In this document: positions 16,074-25,600 of the stretch, in pieces | Numbering within the stretch: the stretch's first letter is position 1 | Layout of the letters: the number at the start of each line of letters is the position of its first letter | Assembly: GCA_963734395.1 (NCBI GenBank) | Contig: CAVTGY010000002.1 | Coordinates: 496,001-560,000 of the forward strand | Reading direction: 5' to 3' | Length of the DNA stretch: 64,000 bases | Source: Bog-756 sp963734395 | GTDB lineage: Bacteria > Actinomycetota > Acidimicrobiia > Acidimicrobiales > RAAP-2 | Translations under genes and position numbers: made by a program | The notes under the pieces: generated by a model | What the model was told of the DNA's origin: nothing | The model's database searches: none | What the model saw: the letters and a program-made list of their open reading frames with translations, nothing else

Positions 16074-16705
16074 CTCGATCTGGATAACACTCTGCTTGAC
16101 CGGGAGGCCGCATTCGAGTCCTGGGCGCAGCATTCATGGAGACCAACCAACTCCCATCCACGGCATGGGAGATCATTCACTCCGCTGACGGCGACGGGCT
16201 GAAGCCTGGGGATCTTTTCTTGCGCGAGACACGCGAACTATTTGGCATTGACGAAGACGTCGACGATCTGCTCGCCCGGTATCACGTCGACTATCCAGCC
16301 TGCTACACGGTCGACCAGGAGACCACCGACGCGGTGCGCAGGCTTCGTACAGGCGGTTGGATGGTTGGCGTCGTTATGAACGGCCCACCATCTCAGAGAG
16401 CAAAGCCGGAGGCCACCAATCTCGTCGATGATTTCGATGCCATCTGCATCTCAGCCGTCGTGGGTTCTTGGGAACCCGACCGTCTCATCTTCGAGGAGGC
16501 GGCTCGGATCTGTGGTCTACCTCTTGCGGGTTGGATGATCGGCGACTCCCCAAGTGCCGACATCGGAGGCGGCAAGCAAGCCGGGCTGCAAACGATATGG
16601 ATGGCAAGAGGCCGCACGTGGGATTCGTCGGAGTTTGGCCCTGATGCAATCGTGAATATCATCCCGGAGGCCGTGGAGATCATCCTCCAATCAGATCTCA
16701 GATAG
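16071..16705 (+). pseudogene. HAD family hydrolase, start lost and one frameshift
   Basis: A haloacid-dehalogenase-type phosphatase. The nucleophile motif GLDLDNTLLDREAAFESWAQ reads from 16071 in one frame, and the remainder (METNQLPSTAWEII onward from 16136) in another, a one-base loss near 16130. Later motifs are GVVMNGPPSQ (motif II), RLIFEEAARICGLP and WMIGDSPSADIGGGKQAG (motif IV). No start codon lies between an in-frame TAG (near 16038) and GLDLDNTL, because the HP-A sequence occupies that site. It could be a true pseudogene or two sequence errors. An intact 189-codon frame exists from ATG 16136 but would lack the catalytic Asp. Confidence 0.7.
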
Positions 16706-16764
16706 GCCCTGCCACCCAACACCGGAGCAGCTGCGCTTATTGGCGGCGGCGGACCGGGGCTTGT

Positions 16765-17682
16765 GTGAGCGGCCATGATGACCCGGTGGCCGTCGACCTT
16801 CCTTCTCGCTGGGCTGACGGGCTTGACCGGATGGCTCGTGCTCTCGGATCGAGGGAACCCCCTACCAATCTCAATCGGCTGCCGGGCGGGCTCGAAGGAG
16901 AGGCCTTTTCCTTTCGGCTGCACGAGCAATCCTTCGTTCTGAAGGTCTACGCCGGAGAGGGCAGCCAGGCCAGGACGGAGTTCGACAATCTGACCGTCGT
17001 GTCGGTCGCCAGGGTGCCAACACCTCAACCAGTGCTGATGGATGCTGACGGTGAATGGTTTCAAGCTCCAGCCATTGTGATGACTGCGCTGGGTGGGCAA
17101 CCCGACATGTATCCCAGCGATCTCACTCTCTGGATTGATGGTGCTGCGGAAGCATTGGCTTCTATCCATGACCTCCCGTCTGCTCGGGCGAGTCATATTC
17201 GAGCACCCCGTTGGCAGCGGTGGCGGCCCTCGACAGAGGGCATGGGGAGCGATTCCTCTCGGGCTGATGCAGTGCTGGCCAAACTCTACGAACGGACAGG
17301 AACGTCTCCGACCGTCCTTAGTCATGACGACTACAACCCGGGAAACCTGCTTTATGACGGCGGGCGTCTGTCGGGTGTCGTGGATTGGGCCGACATAACC
17401 ATTGAGCCCCGGCAGGCCGCGGTTGCAATGTATCGGCACTTCCTCGCCATTCACCCCGGAGGCGATACGCCGGATACGTTCCTCGATGTCTACGAGCGTG
17501 CAGCCAAGACCTCGCTCGGCGACCTCCCTCTCTGGGATGTCCTGTATGGGCTCCGAGGTCTCCGTCCAATAGATCATTGGGTCCTCGCTTGTGAGGGTCT
17601 TGGACTGGACATCACATCCTCGGAAATACAAGAGAGATCACGGGCATGGGTGCGCAAGGGGATATTTCTCTCGGGAGGTTGA
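16765..17682 (+). CDS. Aminoglycoside phosphotransferase (APH) family kinase-like protein
   Basis: A 305-residue APH-fold protein. The catalytic loop is LSHDDYNPGNLLYDGG (HxDxxxxN) and the metal-binding Asp is in LSGVVDWADI; the N-lobe holds RLPGGLEGEAFSFRL and FVLKVYAG with the likely ATP-binding Lys. Substrates in this family range from aminoglycosides to homoserine and choline-like molecules and cannot be told here. The start is GTG 16765 (16763 is out of frame). An HP-A copy begins 12 bases after the stop. Confidence 0.88.
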   Translation: MSGHDDPVAVDLPSRWADGLDRMARALGSREPPTNLNRLPGGLEGEAFSFRLHEQSFVLKVYAGEGSQARTEFDNLTVVSVARVPTPQPVLMDADGEWFQAPAIVMTALGGQPDMYPSDLTLWIDGAAEALASIHDLPSARASHIRAPRWQRWRPSTEGMGSDSSRADAVLAKLYERTGTSPTVLSHDDYNPGNLLYDGGRLSGVVDWADITIEPRQAAVAMYRHFLAIHPGGDTPDTFLDVYERAAKTSLGDLPLWDVLYGLRGLRPIDHWVLACEGLGLDITSSEIQERSRAWVRKGIFLSGG

Positions 17683-17693
17683 CCGAGGCTGCT

Positions 17694-17718
17694 GACCTGA
17701 TCACCGGCTGAGGGTCGC
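17694..17718 (+). repeat. HP-A repeat copy after the APH gene
   Basis: Reads gacctgatcaccggctgagg then gtcgc. It sits directly behind the APH stop codon, a position typical of the family in this window. Confidence 0.6.
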
Positions 17719-17772
17719 TTCACCTCATGCAATCGGTCCCTCGGCATTCGACGGCGCTCATATGATCATCAA

Positions 17773-17922
17773 ATGGCGCAGCGAGATTGGCTCGCGTGGC
17801 ACGAGCCGTACGATGACCCCTCCTCACCCTTGGCTCGACGTCTGGCAAGCGTTCAGAGCCACCTCCGCAGTGCTCTCGACCGTTGTCCGACGGGAACCGT
17901 CCAGATGGACGGTGGAACATGA
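17773..17922 (+). pseudogene. 5' fragment of a SAM-dependent methyltransferase-type gene
   Basis: An ATG at 17773 opens a 49-codon frame reading MAQRDWLAWHEPYDDPSSPL, then ARRLASVQSHLRSALDRCPT. From memory this resembles the N-terminus of an actinobacterial methyltransferase group in which about 200 more residues follow with a CAGQGRD motif. Here the frame stops at 17922 right after GTVQMDGGT. The rest of the gene is not found downstream, so this looks like a truncated remnant. Confidence 0.5.
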
Positions 17923-17960
17923 CGATGACAGTCTCTACGGGGTGGGCGTAGGTCGTTTTC

Positions 17961-18293
17961 GTGACAGCCCTCGCCCGTTTGTGCCTGGAAAGCGACTATT
18001 CACGTTCGTGGGCTTTAACAACTTGGGCAGGCAACCGAGCGGTTGCCCATAACACTGGTTCGGCGGCGCTCATCGACCGGGAGCTCTACCGTGCGCACGT
18101 CATCGGCTTCATACAGTTCAACGTCGAAGGTCATCGGTCAGAAGTTCACGTTCTGACCGATTCCAGGTATCCCGCATTTGACATTGCTGTCAGCAATGTG
18201 GACCATGCTCTCGAAGTGCCGTTCGAGGTCACTCCCGAGCAGGCGGGCTCGCAAAGTGCAGAGGTAGATAGAAGGAAAGGTCTGGACTGGACT
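17961..18293 (+). other. Coding-like segment, not assigned
   Basis: The frame that continues into the SRPBCC gene is open from 17961 and reads plausible protein (AALIDRELYRAHVIGFIQFN, SRYPAFDIAVSNVDHALEVP). It is not part of a normal SRPBCC protein. It could be the tail of another decayed gene fused in frame by deletion. I cannot name a family. Confidence 0.35.
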
Positions 18294-18800
18294 ATGGCAG
18301 AGGAAAGCAAGCCGGTCGAAGTGTCACGCAGAATTGAAGCACCGGCGGCCCTCATCTTCAAGATCCTGGCGAATCCGCAACGACACATGGATTTCGACGG
18401 ATCCGGCATGCTCCGGGGGGCCGTCCTCGACCGTCCCATCTCCGACGTGGGCGATACGTTCACCATGAAGATGCATCGGCTCGGAGACGACTACCTCATG
18501 ATCAACTATGTGGTGGAGTTCGAGCCAGATCGGCGCATATTTTGGGAACCGGCTCCCGGAGACCCTTCTCGGGCTGAGGGTGATGATCCATCCAAAGTCG
18601 GCATTCCTGCGGGCTACCGCTGGGGCTACATCCTCACTCCGGACGGTGACGACGCCACCGTCGTCACCGAGGTCTTTGACTACGGCCCGTTGCCGGAGGA
18701 CCTCCTACGTGATGGCGGTGCGTGGATCAACGGGACCAATTCGGTGCTTGAGTCCATGACGGCCAGCCTGGAGAGGCTCGAGAAGATCAGTACCGAGTAG
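18294..18800 (+). CDS. SRPBCC (START/Bet v1-like) family protein
   Basis: A 168-residue protein with the SRPBCC layout: VEVSRRIEAPAALIFKILAN at the start, HMDFDGSGMLRG, GDTFTMKMHRLG, WGYILTPDGDDATVVTEVFD and a C-terminal helix ending MTASLERLEKI. These helix-grip proteins bind hydrophobic ligands in a cavity. ATG 18294 begins the family homology; GAAGGAAAGG lies somewhat far upstream (about 14 bases). The reading frame extends further 5' (see previous entry). Confidence 0.85.
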   Translation: MAEESKPVEVSRRIEAPAALIFKILANPQRHMDFDGSGMLRGAVLDRPISDVGDTFTMKMHRLGDDYLMINYVVEFEPDRRIFWEPAPGDPSRAEGDDPSKVGIPAGYRWGYILTPDGDDATVVTEVFDYGPLPEDLLRDGGAWINGTNSVLESMTASLERLEKISTE

Positions 18801-18860
18801 GACCGCTGCCGGAGCGTATCTATGAATCGGTCTTCAGAGCGTTCGAGCAGGCAGACCCCC

Positions 18861-18887
18861 TGTCCCAGACCACCGGGAGGGTGTCAC
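18861..18887 (+). repeat. HP-A hairpin repeat copy
   Basis: Reads tgtcccagaccaccgggagg then gtgtcac, 60 bases after the SRPBCC stop, in the convergent gap before the hemerythrin-like gene. Confidence 0.6.
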
Positions 18888-18949
18888 ACTCCGGCGCTTT
18901 GGTGGGCGTCGCTCGGAGCTGCTACGTCGAAGCTTTGATTTTTTCTTCC

Positions 18950-19612
18950 TTACCATTGCGACGGAGTGGCGGGGTCGAGACCGAGAATCCCACAGTTCTT
19001 TCGGTATTTGTTTAGGAGGATGGGATTCAGCCACTGAATGGGCTTCGGAAATGTGGCGAGAAACTCGGTGGCCTGCTCCTTGGTCATTCCATACTCAACC
19101 CCGCCCATGAGCCAAGAGATGCCTTTGCGTGGTGCCTTCTTGGCCAGCACAGTGGCAATCCTCTCCGACTCGTCGTCTGGCATGTACTGGGCGAGCATCG
19201 GGAAGAAGATCGGCTCTTCGTTGTCGAGGTGCCTCACCATGTCCCCTTTGAAACGACCGACGAGTTCCCCCAATGGCTCAATGGATCCGCTACTGGTCGG
19301 TCCACTCTTTAGGGCGGCGAATGCTTTTTCAGTCTCGTCAAGAAGCGGATCGATCATGTGGTGCTCTTTGACCAATGGTTCGAGGAGAGTCGGATCGGCA
19401 CCGTTTTTCTCAACAGCGGGCCAGTAGTAGTCATCCTCTGTTGTGTGATGGAAGTGCGCACCGGCGACAACAAACAGGCCCAAGTCTGCAAGCGTCTTCT
19501 TCTGCCTTGAATCGTCCGATTTGGCAGCCGACACAGCTGACTCCAAGAGATGGAGAAGGCCCCGAATCATATTGTGGACACCCTTGAACTCTCTTACCGC
19601 CGCATTGTCCAT
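18950..19612 (-). CDS. Hemerythrin HHE-domain protein
   Basis: A 220-residue protein with a hemerythrin-like four-helix bundle. Candidate di-iron ligands are GVHNMIRG, HFHHTTEDDYYWP (HxxxE type), KEHHMIDPLL and HLDNEEPIFFP (HxxxE). A tail of about 60 residues (MGGVEYGMTKEQATEFLATF) follows the bundle. Such proteins bind oxygen, nitric oxide or iron, or act in stress signalling. It is a single gene with its ATG at 19612. Confidence 0.88.
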   Translation of the reverse strand: MDNAAVREFKGVHNMIRGLLHLLESAVSAAKSDDSRQKKTLADLGLFVVAGAHFHHTTEDDYYWPAVEKNGADPTLLEPLVKEHHMIDPLLDETEKAFAALKSGPTSSGSIEPLGELVGRFKGDMVRHLDNEEPIFFPMLAQYMPDDESERIATVLAKKAPRKGISWLMGGVEYGMTKEQATEFLATFPKPIQWLNPILLNKYRKNCGILGLDPATPSQW

Positions 19613-19674
19613 TGTGGAAACCTAACGTAACGATTTCAAGCCTGCTAGCAGCGATCCGAAGGGGCATCGGCCCC

Positions 19675-19705
19675 TGCCCCTTTCACCGGCTGTGTGTGCG
19701 TTATC
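19675..19705 (+). repeat. HP-A hairpin repeat copy
   Basis: Reads tgcccctttcaccggctgtg then tgtgcgttatc, between the hemerythrin start and the pentapeptide gene stop. Same GCGTTATC tail as the copies at 14486 and 34672. Confidence 0.65.
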
Positions 19706-19796
19706 AATCGGCCTGGGCTTGCGGTCTGCTAACTGACCTCAACCAGGCACTTTATGGATAGTTCGAACTCGAGAAGGTGTCTCAGCAGAAACTGAG

Positions 19797-21125
19797 TCAG
19801 CCGAGGTTGTTGACACATGTATCTCCGTCGTTGTTACTGTTCGTCCCGTCAGGGCAGGTGGTGTTTGACCAGGTGACGCTGGTGAGGTTGGCACCTGTGA
19901 CGTTGGCTCCATCGAGATCGGCGTTGGTGAGGTTGGCACCGCTGAGATCGGCGTTGGTGAGATCGGCTGAAGGGCCGATCAGATATCCGTCGGTCAAGAT
20001 CCAGTCCTGGGGTAGGAGTGCCGTGGAACCGGTTATTCCCCCCGAGCTGACCTCGGCAAGATAAACGCCAGCGAGGTCGGCACCAGCGAGGTTTACGTCA
20101 CTGAGATTGGCACCCTGCAAGTTGCCTTGTATCCCACTGAAATTGATATTGCTCAGGTCGGCGCCAGTAAGGTCTGCATCGTTGAGATTGGCGAAGCTGA
20201 CGGCCAGTGGTGGACCCGATGGCTCAGGTTCGTACCCGGTAAAGTTGGCCCCGCTGAAATTCGCATCGGTCAGGTCAGCACCGATGAGCTGAATCCCGCT
20301 CAGCGAAGCACCGCTGAGGTCGATACCGCTGAGGTCGGCACCATCGAGAGAGGCGCCTTGGAGCTCGGCGCCCTCCAGATCGGCTTCAGGTCCGATCAAG
20401 TATCTGGCTTCGCCGGTCACCAAACTCCAGTTGTCAGGCAGCGATGCTGGATTGCCAACGATCCCCCCTCCAAAGGAGCTGACCTCGGTGAAGTTCGCCC
20501 CAGTGAAACTGGTGCCCGTCAGATTGGTCGCGCCGAGATTGGCACCGTAGAGGTCCGCGCCGTTGAAGATTGCCCCACTCAGATCGGCCCCCACCATCTG
20601 GGTGTCGATCAGGCTGGCGTTGGCGAGGTCTGCATCGGCGAGGTTGGCGTTTTGCAGGTCACATCCATTGAGATCGGCGGAGGGTTCGATGGAGGAACAA
20701 TCGGACAATTCTGGAGTTACGGAAACTCTCAGCGAAGACATGCCAAGGCCAATGGCGTTGGAGGCCTTCACATGGACCGCGTAATGCACTCCGTTGTTGA
20801 GGCCGGTGAGCGTGCATGAGGTGGTTTCTGGAGCCGTCGAGCAGGTCACACCAGCGTGTGGGGCAAACACGGTGTAACTGGTGATCGCAGAGCCGCCGTC
20901 AGACTCAGGCGGTGACCATGAAACCAGAGCCCCTCCTGGAACTGGATAGGCAACCACCGCCGTGGGTGGTCCCGGTTTCTTGAGCCTTGGCGTCCGAGCG
21001 GTCGCGGGCGCGTTGGCTGCAACCGTCAGGAAGGTCACGCCTAGTAGCACTGGTAGGCCCAGCCTGAAAACCTTGCGTCCCACTGCCAGCGAGAGGCGAT
21101 ACGTTTGCTCTGAAGTTGGAATCAC
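19797..21125 (-). CDS. Secreted pentapeptide-repeat protein with an Fn3-like domain
   Basis: A 442-residue protein. After an N-terminal membrane/signal segment (LGLPVLLGVTFLTVAANAPA) comes an Fn3-like domain (PGPPTAVVAYPVPGGALVSW to the SNAIGLG region), then about 300 residues of pentapeptide repeats of the A(D/N)Lxx type, in three blocks separated by LPxxW..........LIGPxADL spacers. The C-terminus is WSNTTCPDGTNSN...DTCVNNLG, shared with the protein at 38841. The GTG at 21125 is chosen because GGAGG lies four bases before it. Pentapeptide repeats form a right-handed quadrilateral beta-helix. A surface role is inferred. Confidence 0.85.
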   Translation of the reverse strand: MIPTSEQTYRLSLAVGRKVFRLGLPVLLGVTFLTVAANAPATARTPRLKKPGPPTAVVAYPVPGGALVSWSPPESDGGSAITSYTVFAPHAGVTCSTAPETTSCTLTGLNNGVHYAVHVKASNAIGLGMSSLRVSVTPELSDCSSIEPSADLNGCDLQNANLADADLANASLIDTQMVGADLSGAIFNGADLYGANLGATNLTGTSFTGANFTEVSSFGGGIVGNPASLPDNWSLVTGEARYLIGPEADLEGAELQGASLDGADLSGIDLSGASLSGIQLIGADLTDANFSGANFTGYEPEPSGPPLAVSFANLNDADLTGADLSNINFSGIQGNLQGANLSDVNLAGADLAGVYLAEVSSGGITGSTALLPQDWILTDGYLIGPSADLTNADLSGANLTNADLDGANVTGANLTSVTWSNTTCPDGTNSNNDGDTCVNNLG

Positions 21126-21352
21126 TTGGCCTCCTTGCGGCTTTAGACCGCTAACGGCGCTCAACCAGGCTAACCAGGTTGCGGAATCGGATGGGAGAAA
21201 AGGCGAGCCCCGTCCTTAATGCCGGTTGGGTGGGGCAGCACCGACATGTTTCTCAACCCCTTTGGACCGTGACCCGCTGGCACGTCGTAAGCAATATTGA
21301 CTGCTGCTAGAGGAGGCGTAGATTGAGCTTAGATCTGTTGAAAGGACGTGCA

Positions 21353-22333
21353 ATGGCGGAATCATCGTGGCAGCGAATGTTGGTCCAGGTCGCTGGCGCC
21401 TTAGTCGCAGCCGCGGCGTGTCTGGTTGCTGCAGGGTTGAGTCCGGCCTGGGCACAAGAGCCGACGTCGTCATCGACTGGGACCGGCGCCACATCCCTCA
21501 CAAGGCCCACAGGGGACGCAGCGCCTACTTCGGAACAGCACGGATATTGGTTGGTGGGGTCTGATGGAGGTGTTTTCTCATTTGGCTCGGCTCAGTTCTA
21601 CGGCTCGGTAGCCAACATTCAGCTTCAGTCGCCGGTCATTGGTATTGCCCCCACCGCTGGTGGGGGCGGCTACTGGCTCGTGGCGTCGGATGGCGGTGTC
21701 TTCGCTTTTGGGGATGCGGGATTCTACGGGTCGATTCCCAGTCTCGGGCTCTCACCCGTCGACTCTCCCTCTCTGCCCAGGCTGAACGCTCCCATTGTGG
21801 GCATCGTTTCTTCGTATGACGGACGTGGCTATTTCCTTGTCGCCAACGACGGCGGAGTCTTCGCGTTCGGGGACGCCAGGTTCGAGGGATCGTGCCCAGA
21901 AATCGGAGGTTGCTTTAGTAGCGGCATCGCCGACGTGATGACGGACGGCACCGGAAATGGATACTGGGTCGTCAGCTACACCGGTGACGTTCATGCCTTC
22001 GGTGACGCCACCAACTACGGAGAGCCTGCTTCCAATTTGCCGTATGCGACGGTAGTCCGCTCCGCAGTCAGCACCCCGAGTGGAAATGGCTACTGGATTC
22101 TCCTCTCCGACGGTGAGATTTATTCGTATGGAGATGCGATCTATCTGGGCAGTCCGTTTGGCCAAATTGAGTTCGCGAACCCCGCTTCAGCGCTCTTTGC
22201 CCCCTCGGATGGCGGCGGGTACTGGGTGACTACGACCATTGGGGCGGTGTACGCCTACGGCGACGCACCCTATGACGGTGGTATGTCTGCTACTCACATC
22301 AACGGGTACATCGTTGCGGCAACCGGATCCTAG
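21353..22333 (+). CDS. Secreted GYW-repeat (beta-propeller-like) protein
   Basis: A 326-residue secreted protein with signal segment MLVQVAGALVAAAACLVAAG and an AWA-Q cleavage-like site. The body has about six or seven repeats of the form GYWLVASDGGVFAFGDA followed by xFYGS, ending GYWVTTTIGAVYAYGDAPYDGG. From memory this repeat is common in extracellular proteins of Acidimicrobiia and is often fused to enzymes or adhesin modules; here it stands alone. AAAGGA precedes the ATG at 21353. It is divergent from the pentapeptide gene. Confidence 0.85.
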   Translation: MAESSWQRMLVQVAGALVAAAACLVAAGLSPAWAQEPTSSSTGTGATSLTRPTGDAAPTSEQHGYWLVGSDGGVFSFGSAQFYGSVANIQLQSPVIGIAPTAGGGGYWLVASDGGVFAFGDAGFYGSIPSLGLSPVDSPSLPRLNAPIVGIVSSYDGRGYFLVANDGGVFAFGDARFEGSCPEIGGCFSSGIADVMTDGTGNGYWVVSYTGDVHAFGDATNYGEPASNLPYATVVRSAVSTPSGNGYWILLSDGEIYSYGDAIYLGSPFGQIEFANPASALFAPSDGGGYWVTTTIGAVYAYGDAPYDGGMSATHINGYIVAATGS

Positions 22334-22356
22334 ATTTCCTATACACAGCGTCGGGT

Positions 22357-22546
22357 CGGACATATGCGGACCGAGTGCTGTGGGAGTACGTCGGCCATTA
22401 CAAACCGACGGCGACCGTACCGCGGCATTAGCTTCAGCGTGCCCTCACCCGCCGGCGGGCTCGACACTCCAGTCCCGGCGGCCAACGTCGCTCGAACCGA
22501 CGGTATGGGAGGTCTTATCCTCGAGTACCACTTGGCAGCCGCGTAG
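22357..22546 (+). pseudogene. Transposase (integrase core) 3' remnant
   Basis: Two adjoining frames resemble the end of actinobacterial rve-type transposases: RTYADRVLWEYVGHYKPTAT (from 22357; normally ...RVLxxYxxHYNxxRPHRAL), then after a frame change VARTDGMGGLILEYHLAA up to the stop at 22546 (normally ...RRxxLGGLIHEYxLAA). The catalytic part is absent. It is a degenerate IS end between the GYW gene and the sedolisin stop. Confidence 0.55.
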
Positions 22547-22641
22547 CCAGAGCGATGTCCCGACCAAGATGGTAATCCTCTCTTGGGCCGACTGAAGTCG
22601 GGACGATCGAGTGAAGCACACGCGTTTTCGGATACTACGCG

Positions 22642-25600
22642 TCACTTCTTGATTACGACGGTGATCCGCTCGCTGTAAGCAGTGTTGCCGGCTCCGTCAG
22701 TGGCCAAGCTTTGCAGCGTGTAGGTGTCCTTGGGGACAGCTGTGTCGTTCCACGTGTAGACCCACCCGTTGCCGGTCGAAGTCGCCGTGCCGATGACCGT
22801 CTGGTTGTACGTACCACCGGTCAGAACGAACTTGACACTGCTGATCCCAACCCCGAACGAGGCACTGGCTGTCGCTTCCAGAGAGGTGCTCGCCGACCTG
22901 ACCAGTTTCGCCCCGTTGGCGGGGACGGTCACGGCCGTCGTCGGCGGCGTGTTGTCCACGGTGACAGAGATCCCCGAGCTGTAGGTGGTGTTTCCGGCTC
23001 CGTCAGTGGCCAGGCTCTGCAGCGTGTAGGTGCCCCCGGGAACGGCCGTGGTGTTCCACTGCAAGATGTATCCGTACTCAGTGGGGACAGCCGTGCCGAT
23101 CACCGACTGATTGTACGACCCACCGGTGATCACGAACTGGACCTTGCTGATCCCAACGCCGTAGGAAGCGGCGGCACTCGCGTCCAGGATGGCGCTGGTC
23201 CCACCCAGTTTCGCCCCGGTTGAGGGGACGAGTACCGCTGTTGTCGGCGGAGTGTTGTCCACCGTCACTGATATCGGCGAGCTGTATGTGGTGTTTCCAG
23301 CTCCGTCAGTGGCCAGGCTCTGCAGCCTGTAGGTGCCCCCGGGAACGGCCGTGGTGCTCCACTGCAAGATGTATCCGTACTCGGTTGCGACCGCCGTGCC
23401 GATCACCGACTGGTTGTACGACCCACCGGTGATCACGAACTGGACCTTGCTGATCCCAACACCGGCTGAGGCTGTTGCGCTCGCATCCAGAATGACGCTG
23501 TTCCCGTGGACGCCCGCCCCGTTCGATGGGACGAGCACTGATGTTGTCGGTGGCGTGTTGTTCACTGTCAGAGTGAATGCCTGGGTCGAGGTGTTGGCGT
23601 GAACGTCGGTGGCGGTGATGGTGATCGGGTAGCTGCCGACGGTCCCCAAGGCGGGCGTGCCCGACAGAGTGCCGTTGCTGGCCAGGGTGACCCCCGAGGG
23701 CAGGGACCCGGTCTCGGTGAAGCCAATCGGGGCGTCCCCGTTGGCGGCGACTGAGAAGGTGCCCGCCTGGAGCGCCATGAAGGTGGTCGACGTGCCCGAG
23801 GTGAATACCGGTACCGACGCGGTCACCGTGAGGGTGAAGGCCTGGGTCGAGCTGTTGGCGTGAACGTCGGTGGCGGTGATGGTGATCGGGTAGCTGCCGG
23901 CAGTGCCGAAGGAGGGTGTTCCCGACAGAGTGCCGTTACTGGCCAACGTCACCCCTGAAGGCAGGGCTCCACTCTCGGTGAAGGTGATCGGGGCGTCCCC
24001 GGTGGCCGTCACCGAGAACGAGCTGACACTGTTCTCCGCGAATGTGGTCGAGTCGATCGACTTGAACACCGGGGCCGAGGCGGACACCTTGAGGGTGAAG
24101 GCCTGGGTCGAGCTGTTGGCGTGAACGTCGGTGGCGGTGATGGTGACCGGGTAGCTGCCGGCAGTGCCGAAGGAGGGTGTTCCCGACAGAGTGCCGTTAC
24201 TGGCTAACGTCACGCCCGAAGGGAGGGCTCCGCTCTCGGTGAAGGTGATCGGGGTGTACCCGGTAGCCGTCACCGCGAAGGTGCTGGCACTGTTCTCGGA
24301 GAACGTGGTCGAGCCGAGCGATGTGAACACAGGGGCAAAGGCGGAGCACAAGGCGGCAGGAAGCGTTGCCCCGTTCGGCGTTCCAAGACCCGATGCCATG
24401 TCATATCCCACCAACGCCGGATAGGCCCCATCGTTCTCTCCGGTGAGATCGTTGTTTCCCACGGTGATGTCGTTGAACGCCGTCGGATCCGAAGCCTCCA
24501 CTTCGTAGAGGATCGGATTGGCGAAGCCAATGTCCTTGCCGCTACAGGTACTGGACGCGTTGGACAGAGCGATGAGCGAAGCCCAGAGCGGCGCTGCGAA
24601 GCTGGTACCACCCCAGTCTCCCCAGGCGCCGCTGACGTAGCTGAGGTACGGGTACTGGCCGGCTAGAGCAGAGACATCGGGGGTCTCCCGACAGTACGCA
24701 CCGGTCGCGGCATCGCACGGAGTTCCTGACGAACCCGAGTTGGTCACTCCAATGCCATGAGAGCTGGACTGGTAAGAGGGCATCGTCCACAGAGCGGAGA
24801 TCCCGCCGCCACTCGCTCCGAAGCAATCGCACGGCCCGTCGTTCCAAACCGATTCCGAAGGTGCGGTCACCGAACCCGACCACGAGGTGCCGCCGGCAGC
24901 CGTGACAAATGGCTGACTGGAAGGATCGTCCACGGCAAGGGTGTCGTCCGAGTAATCGCTCCCCAGGCAGTCCTCCGAGCCCTGGTCCCCCGAGGCGGCT
25001 ACCAAGGTCTGTCCTTGGGTTGCCGCCTCCTCGAACACGGTGTTTTCAGCTTGGGCGGCGGAGGAGCCCTCGGACGCCTCGCACAACCCCCACGATGTCG
25101 AGACGACCTTGGCTTTGTCCTGGGTGACGATCGAGTTGTAGGTGTCGTAGACACCGGTCGCGGAGTTCGGCCCCTCGTAGACGAGAATGTGTGTTTCGGG
25201 AGCCAAGCTCAGGACTTGCTCGATGTCGATGTCTGCCTCGCCGACCCCGGAGTTCGCCAAAGGGCCACCGTCGACTAGGACGGTGGCCACCGACGTCGAA
25301 GTGCCGTAGCAGGTCTGATAGGTGGAGATGTCCTTGCTCCCGTACCCTTGGAGCTCGTAGAGGTCGACCGTCTGACCCGAGCCCAGGTCACCCTGCTTGT
25401 AGAGGTTCGAGAATCCGTACGCGGCCGCTACTTCATCCGTGGTAAGTGAATCGTCATCGCTCGCATCGGTTACTGCCTTTGCGCACGGCTGAGGTCCTCC
25501 CGTTGCCACATGCGGCTCCTCGGCGGCATGACTACCCCCGGCGGGAGATTGTTGGCTAGCTGGCTGAGCCAAACTCAGATCATCGAGACCAACTACGGTC

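Noticed and set aside
15352..16176. 274-codon minus-strand reading frame
   Set aside because: Pro/Arg/Ser-rich with no recognisable domain, and it overlaps the HAD start and hairpin sequences.
20127..20819. 230-codon plus-strand frame rich in EIG/EVG repeats
   Set aside because: It mirrors the pentapeptide repeats on the other strand; the repeat pattern is imposed by the minus-strand gene.
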